From NCBI GenBank assembly GCA_900557355.1, contig USSR01000244.1, forward strand, positions 1 to 9,047: DNA of 9,047 nucleotides, given 5' to 3'. Of this stretch, positions 5,922-9,047 are shown piece after piece. The notes under the pieces are model-generated. The model was not told the origin of the DNA, did no database searches, and saw nothing but the letters and a program-made list of their open reading frames with translations. Origin of the DNA: an uncultured Bacteroides sp. (lineage in GTDB: Bacteria > Bacteroidota > Bacteroidia > Bacteroidales > Bacteroidaceae). The position numbers and the translations under genes are program-made. Position 1 is the stretch's first letter; each line of letters opens with the position of its first letter.

Positions 5922-6613
5922 GTTACTTAGACAACGAATTCTTCTTGTTAGCCGTTACTTTCGGCGTGTTTTTCTTTTCAAAACTGTTGCAAAAGAAAAC
6001 TGGTATTTTATTGCTTAACCCCATTTTGTTGACTATCGCCATCCTGATTATCTTTCTGAAAATGGCGCATATCAACTACGAAACCTACAACAAAGGCGGA
6101 TACCTCATCGAGTTCTGGCTGAAACCGGCAGTAGTAGCTCTTGGCGTACCCCTATATCTACAATTGGAGGCCATAAAGAAACAATTGGTCCCGATCCTGC
6201 TTTCACAATTGGCGGGTTGTATCATCGGGGTAGTTTCCGTAGTGGTGATTGCCAAACTGATGGGAGCACCGCAGGAGATTATTTATTCATTGGCACCTAA
6301 ATCTGTTACTACCCCTATTGCCATGGAAGTAGCAGATACATTAGGAGGTATTCCGGCACTGACGGCTGCCGTAGTGGTTTGCGTCGGTTTACTGGGTAGT
6401 ATTGTCGGAATAAAAACCCTAAAACTAACGCGTATCAAGAGCCCTATTGCCCAAGGATTATCCTTGGGAGCTGCCGCCCATGCCGTGGGAACTTCCACCG
6501 CCATGGATATCAGCAGCAAATACGGAGCTTACGCCAGTCTTGGACTTACACTGAATGGAATTTTCACCGCTCTACTTACGCCGACTATTTTGCGATTATT
6601 AGGGTTGCTATAA
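5918..6613 (+). CDS. lrgB: LrgB family membrane protein
   Basis: A 231-residue multi-pass membrane protein of the LrgB family, intact and of usual length. It has several hydrophobic segments (about 8-24, 30-48, 68-82, 92-113, 147-165 and 207-230). Conserved blocks are LLLNPILLTI (31-40), WLKPAVVALGVPLY (67-80), LAPKSVTTPIAM (125-136) and SLGAAAHAVGTSTAM (182-196). I chose the ATG at 5918 rather than the in-frame ATG at 5888 because it gives the ATGA overlap with lrgA and removes ten polar residues foreign to the family. It probably works with LrgA as a membrane complex, either as a pyruvate-type transporter or in control of autolysis. No terminator is seen after it; the next promoter box begins 12 bp downstream. 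Confidence 0.94.
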   Translation: MSYLDNEFFLLAVTFGVFFFSKLLQKKTGILLLNPILLTIAILIIFLKMAHINYETYNKGGYLIEFWLKPAVVALGVPLYLQLEAIKKQLVPILLSQLAGCIIGVVSVVVIAKLMGAPQEIIYSLAPKSVTTPIAMEVADTLGGIPALTAAVVVCVGLLGSIVGIKTLKLTRIKSPIAQGLSLGAAAHAVGTSTAMDISSKYGAYASLGLTLNGIFTALLTPTILRLLGLL

Positions 6614-6624
6614 CAATTTCTCCT

Positions 6625-6632
6625 TATCTTTG
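6625..6632 (+). promoter_or_regulatory. Bacteroides -7 box before the DUF2156 gene
   Basis: TATCTTTG is an exact TAnnTTTG match in the 54-bp gap after lrgB, 35 bp before the start codon. A TTG at 6605-6607, inside the end of lrgB, lies 17 bp upstream and may be part of a -33 element. The identical octamer is used before the alkaline phosphatase gene. Confidence 0.6.
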
Positions 6633-6667
6633 TTATTCTTTATATTCAAACTAACGAAAACGACGAT

Positions 6668-7585
6668 ATGATATCATTTAAAGACATCGAACTTAAAGAT
6701 AAAGAGCTCATTACATCTTATACACAACATAGTCCTCGACGCAACTGTGACCTTTCATTCTCCAATCTCTGTAGTTGGCGTTTCCTTTACGACACCAAGT
6801 TTGCAGTACAGGACGGTTTCCTGATACTGAAATTCTGGGCAGGAGAAAAATTGGTATATATGATGCCAGTCGGGAACGGAGACTTAAAGAAAGTGCTGGA
6901 GGATATGATAGAAGATGCCAACCGTGAAGGTGAACGCTTCTGTATGCTCGGAGTATGCGCAGGCATGCGCGCTGACTTGGAAGCCATAATGCCTGATAAG
7001 TTTCATTTCGAAGCGGACAGAGATTATGCCGATTACCTGTATCTTCGGACCGATCTTGCCACATTGGCGGGTAAGAAATTCCAAGCTAAACGGAACCACC
7101 TCAATAAATTCCGCCGGACCTATACTAATTATGAATATGTTCCTCTCACTTCCAACCGTATACAGGAATGTCTCGATCTGGAAGCCGAATGGTGCAAAGT
7201 GAACAACTGCGACCAGCACGAAGGTACGGGTAACGAACGTCGCGCCCTTATCTATGCACTGCATAACTTCGATGCCCTTGGCCTGACAGGAGGTATTCTT
7301 CATGTAGATGGTAAAATTGTAGCTTTCACTTTCGGTATGCCCATCAACCAGGATACTTTCGGCGTACATGTAGAAAAAGCAGACACTACGATTGATGGTG
7401 CCTACACCATGATAAATTATGAATTCGCCAACCATATCCCCGAGCAATATACTTATATCAACCGGGAAGAAGATTTGGGCATCGAAGGTCTGCGCAAAGC
7501 CAAACTATCCTACCAGCCAGTGATTGTCCTGGAGAAATATATGGCTTGCCTGAAAGATACCCCTGTAGATCCGGTGAAATGGTAA
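6668..7585 (+). CDS. DUF2156 protein (phosphatidylglycerol lysyltransferase C-terminal-like)
   Basis: A 305-residue soluble protein resembling the C-terminal catalytic domain of MprF-type lysylphosphatidylglycerol synthases (DUF2156), a fold of two GNAT-like halves. Typical blocks are GKKFQAKRNHLNKF (135-148), the region LGLTGGILHVDGKIVAFTFG (204-223), and the strongly conserved NREEDLGIEGLRKAKLSYQP (265-284), which in MprF contributes to aminoacyl transfer. Unlike MprF, this protein has no membrane domain, so it is a stand-alone cytoplasmic transferase. Its acceptor could be a lipid, a peptide or another small molecule; the sequence does not decide. A candidate promoter lies just upstream, and the GNAT gene follows 76 bp later in the same direction, so the two may form a unit. 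The start at 6668 directly precedes the first predicted strand (MISFKDI). Family likely, substrate unknown. Confidence 0.85.
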   Translation: MISFKDIELKDKELITSYTQHSPRRNCDLSFSNLCSWRFLYDTKFAVQDGFLILKFWAGEKLVYMMPVGNGDLKKVLEDMIEDANREGERFCMLGVCAGMRADLEAIMPDKFHFEADRDYADYLYLRTDLATLAGKKFQAKRNHLNKFRRTYTNYEYVPLTSNRIQECLDLEAEWCKVNNCDQHEGTGNERRALIYALHNFDALGLTGGILHVDGKIVAFTFGMPINQDTFGVHVEKADTTIDGAYTMINYEFANHIPEQYTYINREEDLGIEGLRKAKLSYQPVIVLEKYMACLKDTPVDPVKW

Positions 7586-7593
7586 GATTCTTT

Positions 7594-7611
7594 TAAGTAG
7601 TTAATAGCAAG
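7594..7611 (+). repeat. Short intergenic repeat, copy 2
   Basis: TAAGTAGTTAATAGCAAG, 16 of 18 identical to 221-238. It lies 8 bp past the DUF2156 stop codon in the gap before the GNAT gene. Function is unknown. Confidence 0.35.
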
Positions 7612-7647
7612 TAATAAATAATCAATAAAGATAGTAAGCATCTGAAT

Positions 7648-7653
7648 AGGAGA
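7648..7653 (+). promoter_or_regulatory. Canonical ribosome binding site of the GNAT gene
   Basis: AGGAGA lies 8 nt before the ATG at 7662. Such a clear Shine-Dalgarno sequence is unusual in this window, where other leaders are AT-rich without one. It fixes the start, because the in-frame codon at 7647-7649 is a stop (TAG). Confidence 0.7.
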
Positions 7654-7661
7654 TAGAAATA

Positions 7662-8705
7662 ATGCGTGAAAAGGTAAAGAAGCTGTGGAAGCTTTGTTTT
7701 AACGACAATGACGAGTTTGTGAATATGTACTTTAACCTTCGCTACAACAGCGAAGTGAATGTTGCCATCGAAAGTGGTGATGAAGTCATTGCCGCCTTAC
7801 AGATGCTTCCCTATCCGATCACTTTTCATGGTAATAGTATACCGACTGCATATATTTCGGGAGCTTGCACTCACCCCGACTACCGTAGCCGGGGCGTTAT
7901 GCGAGAATTGCTATCGCAGGCATTCGGGCGCATGTATCGTAATGATATCGCATTTACTACCCTTATTCCTGCCGAACCCTGGTTATTCGGTTACTATGCA
8001 CGCGTAGGTTATGCAACGGCTTTCCGTTACGGTAAACGTATTTTTCATCTACCAACCGATGAAACAGATACTCCTGCTCGCACTTCATCTGCCGAGACAG
8101 GCTGGTGTTTCCAGACTTACACAAACTATGACGAAGATGTCTATCAGTATCTGAATCGCAAAATGCAAGAACGCCCTTGCTGTCTGCAACATACAAAGAC
8201 AGACTTCTACGTCATACTGGCAGACCTCAATCTGAGCAGTGGATGTATTTTCACCCTTTCGGATGAATCTGGAATTGCCGCTCTTGCCATTGTCTATCCC
8301 GATGAAGAAGCTTCCAAGCTCTATATAAAGGAATTACTTGCAGATACTCCCGAAGCAGAACATTCGTTACTTACTCGCATTTGCCAGAACATGCATACCG
8401 AAACCCTCGATATCATCATGCCTCCCATAAAAGATCAATCCTCTTTTGATCTGGGTATGATACGCATCATTCAGGCCAAACCTGTACTGCAACTTTATGC
8501 AGCCGCACATCCCGAGGAAGAAATGAACATTGATCTCATTGACAACGAACTTTCAGCCAACAATGGTTATTATTACCTGAATAAAGGGAAATGTATGTAT
8601 AGTCACAGACGGCTTCCGGGCGCACATGAGCAATTAACAATCGGGCAATTAACAGAAAAAGTATTTGCTTCGGAACAAGCATACATGAGTTTAATGCTAA
8701 ACTGA
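7662..8705 (+). CDS. GNAT family N-acetyltransferase, Eis-like
   Basis: A 347-residue protein with an N-terminal GNAT domain. The acetyl-CoA motif is clear at about 63-84: a strand AYISGACTHP, then R75-S-R-G-V-M (the R/Q-x-x-G-x-G/A loop), then helix RELL. It is followed by the LFGYYARVGYATA block (108-120), where the tyrosine often acts in catalysis. The remaining 200 residues look like a second, degenerate GNAT half and a C-terminal domain, an arrangement like the Eis family (about 400 residues), which acetylates amines including aminoglycosides in mycobacteria. The substrate here is unknown and resistance should not be assumed. It lies 76 bp after the DUF2156 gene with no exact -7 box between, so it is probably cotranscribed but with its own strong ribosome binding site. 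Confidence 0.82.
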   Translation: MREKVKKLWKLCFNDNDEFVNMYFNLRYNSEVNVAIESGDEVIAALQMLPYPITFHGNSIPTAYISGACTHPDYRSRGVMRELLSQAFGRMYRNDIAFTTLIPAEPWLFGYYARVGYATAFRYGKRIFHLPTDETDTPARTSSAETGWCFQTYTNYDEDVYQYLNRKMQERPCCLQHTKTDFYVILADLNLSSGCIFTLSDESGIAALAIVYPDEEASKLYIKELLADTPEAEHSLLTRICQNMHTETLDIIMPPIKDQSSFDLGMIRIIQAKPVLQLYAAAHPEEEMNIDLIDNELSANNGYYYLNKGKCMYSHRRLPGAHEQLTIGQLTEKVFASEQAYMSLMLN

Positions 8706-8718
8706 CATTACCCCAAAT

Positions 8719-8850
8719 GGTAACTTTGTTAACCCCACACAGTAACTCCATTTACATGCCGAGGTAAAGGTCGTTACATACCGAGGTAAAGAGCGTTACA
8801 ATAAGTGGTAAAGGTCGTTACATACGGCAGTAAATGCTTTTACATTAGGC
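8719..8850 (+). repeat. Array of six 22-bp tandem repeats, each a small dyad
   Basis: Units begin at 8719, 8741, 8763, 8785, 8807 and 8829, each exactly 22 bp. All six have GTAA at positions 2-5, and the last five have TTAC at positions 12-15, so each is a dyad GTAA-N6-TTAC; the first has TAAC instead. The units at 8763 and 8807 match at 20 of 22 positions, and the outer ones are more diverged. A period of 22 bp puts every dyad on nearly the same face of the helix. It is not coding, since 22 is not a multiple of three, and not CRISPR, since there are no unique spacers. It resembles an iteron or multi-operator array. Confidence 0.88.
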
Positions 8851-8874
8851 AGTAAACAATCGGTAAATATTATC

Positions 8875-8889
8875 TGTTGATTATCAACA
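8875..8889. repeat. 15-bp palindrome with a DnaA-box-like half
   Basis: TGTTGAT-T-ATCAACA is a perfect inverted repeat of 7-bp arms around one base. TTATCAACA (8881-8889) differs from the E. coli DnaA box TTATCCACA at one position. It lies just after the 22-bp array. A single near-match is weak evidence for DnaA binding; a regulator site is as likely. Confidence 0.45.
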
Positions 8890-8940
8890 AACTAACAAAA
8901 CCTCATCAGTAATCTATCTCATTTCCGTACAAACACAAAC

Positions 8941-9047
8941 TCCTACCACCGCGCAGCCCTCCGGCATAGGCGCAGGTGCGTAAGCGTAGGCACTGTCAGG
9001 CGCAGGTAAGGGGCGATCTGTTTGAGCGAAGCGAGTTCGAGCCCCGT
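8941..9047. other. GC-rich segment running off the window
   Basis: About 64% G+C against an AT-rich 8851-8940. It contains a 10-bp direct repeat AGGCGCAGGT (8968-8977 and 8998-9007, 30 bp apart) and a GGGGC/GCCCC pair (9010-9014 and 9041-9045) closing a loop. Two minus-strand frames are open to the window edge, one for 43 codons ending at 8914-8916, but neither shows a recognisable protein. It may be an intergenic repeat, the edge of a mobile element or the 3' end of a gene. Confidence 0.4.

Larger units (their letters stand above)
8706..9047. other. Gene-less 342-bp region with repeats and a GC-rich end
   Basis: No gene can be supported after the GNAT stop codon. The region holds a tandem array of 22-bp units (8719-8850) that decays into a seventh, degenerate unit to about 8872. 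A 15-bp palindrome (8875-8889), a plain AT-rich stretch (8890-8940) and a GC-rich segment (8941-9047) follow. One exact TAnnTTTG match on the plus strand (8721-8728) lies in the first repeat unit, but no gene follows it within the window. No terminator with a U-tract was found for the GNAT gene. Confidence 0.7.

Noticed and set aside
6884..7447. A 187-codon open frame on the minus strand across the DUF2156 gene
   Set aside because: Antisense to a conserved family protein and without family motifs of its own.
8721..8728. Plus-strand promoter from an exact TAACTTTG
   Set aside because: It falls inside the first unit of the repeat array, has no -33 element, and no gene follows within the window. 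A few chance matches to this loose pattern are expected in 9 kb.
8719..8850. CRISPR array
   Set aside because: The units are 22 bp directly abutting, with no unique spacers between repeats and no cas gene in the window.
8914..9045. C-terminal end of a minus-strand gene (43 open codons)
   Set aside because: A second frame on the same strand is also open for 34 codons, as expected in GC-rich DNA, and no family is recognisable. Not listed as a gene without the sequence beyond the window.
9008..9047. Partial tRNA gene, suggested by GTTCGAGCCCC near the window end
   Set aside because: The preceding bases cannot form the 5' half of the T-stem, and no anticodon arm or D-arm can be built upstream.

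Overview
The window looks like the chromosome of a Bacteroidota gut commensal, most likely Bacteroides or a close relative. Four intergenic regions carry the Bacteroides-type -7 box TAnnTTTG in place of a sigma-70 -10. Most start codons have AT-rich leaders without a Shine-Dalgarno sequence. The gene families fit as well: a Bacteroidota-type LpxH-like hydrolase, a short single-domain Pta beside AckA, and a DUF2156 protein. I ran no database search, so the genus is an inference.

Layout. 1-207 is the 3' end of a MIP18/DUF59 iron-sulfur assembly gene, followed by an LpxH-type lipid A hydrolase (254-1018) and a small acidic protein of unknown function (1158-1367). A long inverted repeat (1367-1451) fills the gap between this protein and a convergent gene. 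Then comes a minus-strand block: a secreted alkaline phosphatase with its own promoter (1452-2852), a rho-independent terminator (2951-2991), ackA (3034-4236) and pta (4264-5274). A 308-bp divergent control region (5275-5582) holds a promoter in each direction, two inverted repeats near the pta promoter and a leader hairpin before lrgA. On the plus strand follow lrgA and lrgB (5583-6613, overlapping ATGA), a DUF2156 protein (6668-7585) and an Eis-like GNAT acetyltransferase (7662-8705). The last 342 bp hold no recognised gene. They contain six 22-bp tandem units each built on a small dyad, a 15-bp palindrome, and a GC-rich segment that runs off the window.

How the genes fit together. Pta and AckA convert acetyl-CoA to acetate with ATP formation, the main overflow pathway of these anaerobes. 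LrgA/LrgB-type pairs have been shown in some Firmicutes to move pyruvate, so a divergent lrgAB and pta-ackA pair sharing a control region suggests linked control of pyruvate and acetate flux. The alkaline phosphatase would release phosphate from organic phosphates in the periplasm or at the surface. The two downstream acetyltransferase-fold proteins look like an accessory two-gene unit whose substrates cannot be told from sequence.

The most interesting unexplained structures are the 22-bp dyad array at 8719-8850, the compound inverted repeats around the pta promoter, the lrgA leader hairpin, and the long inverted repeat at 1367-1451, whose mismatches all become G-U pairs in the minus-strand RNA. 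No tRNA, rRNA, CRISPR array or insertion sequence was seen.
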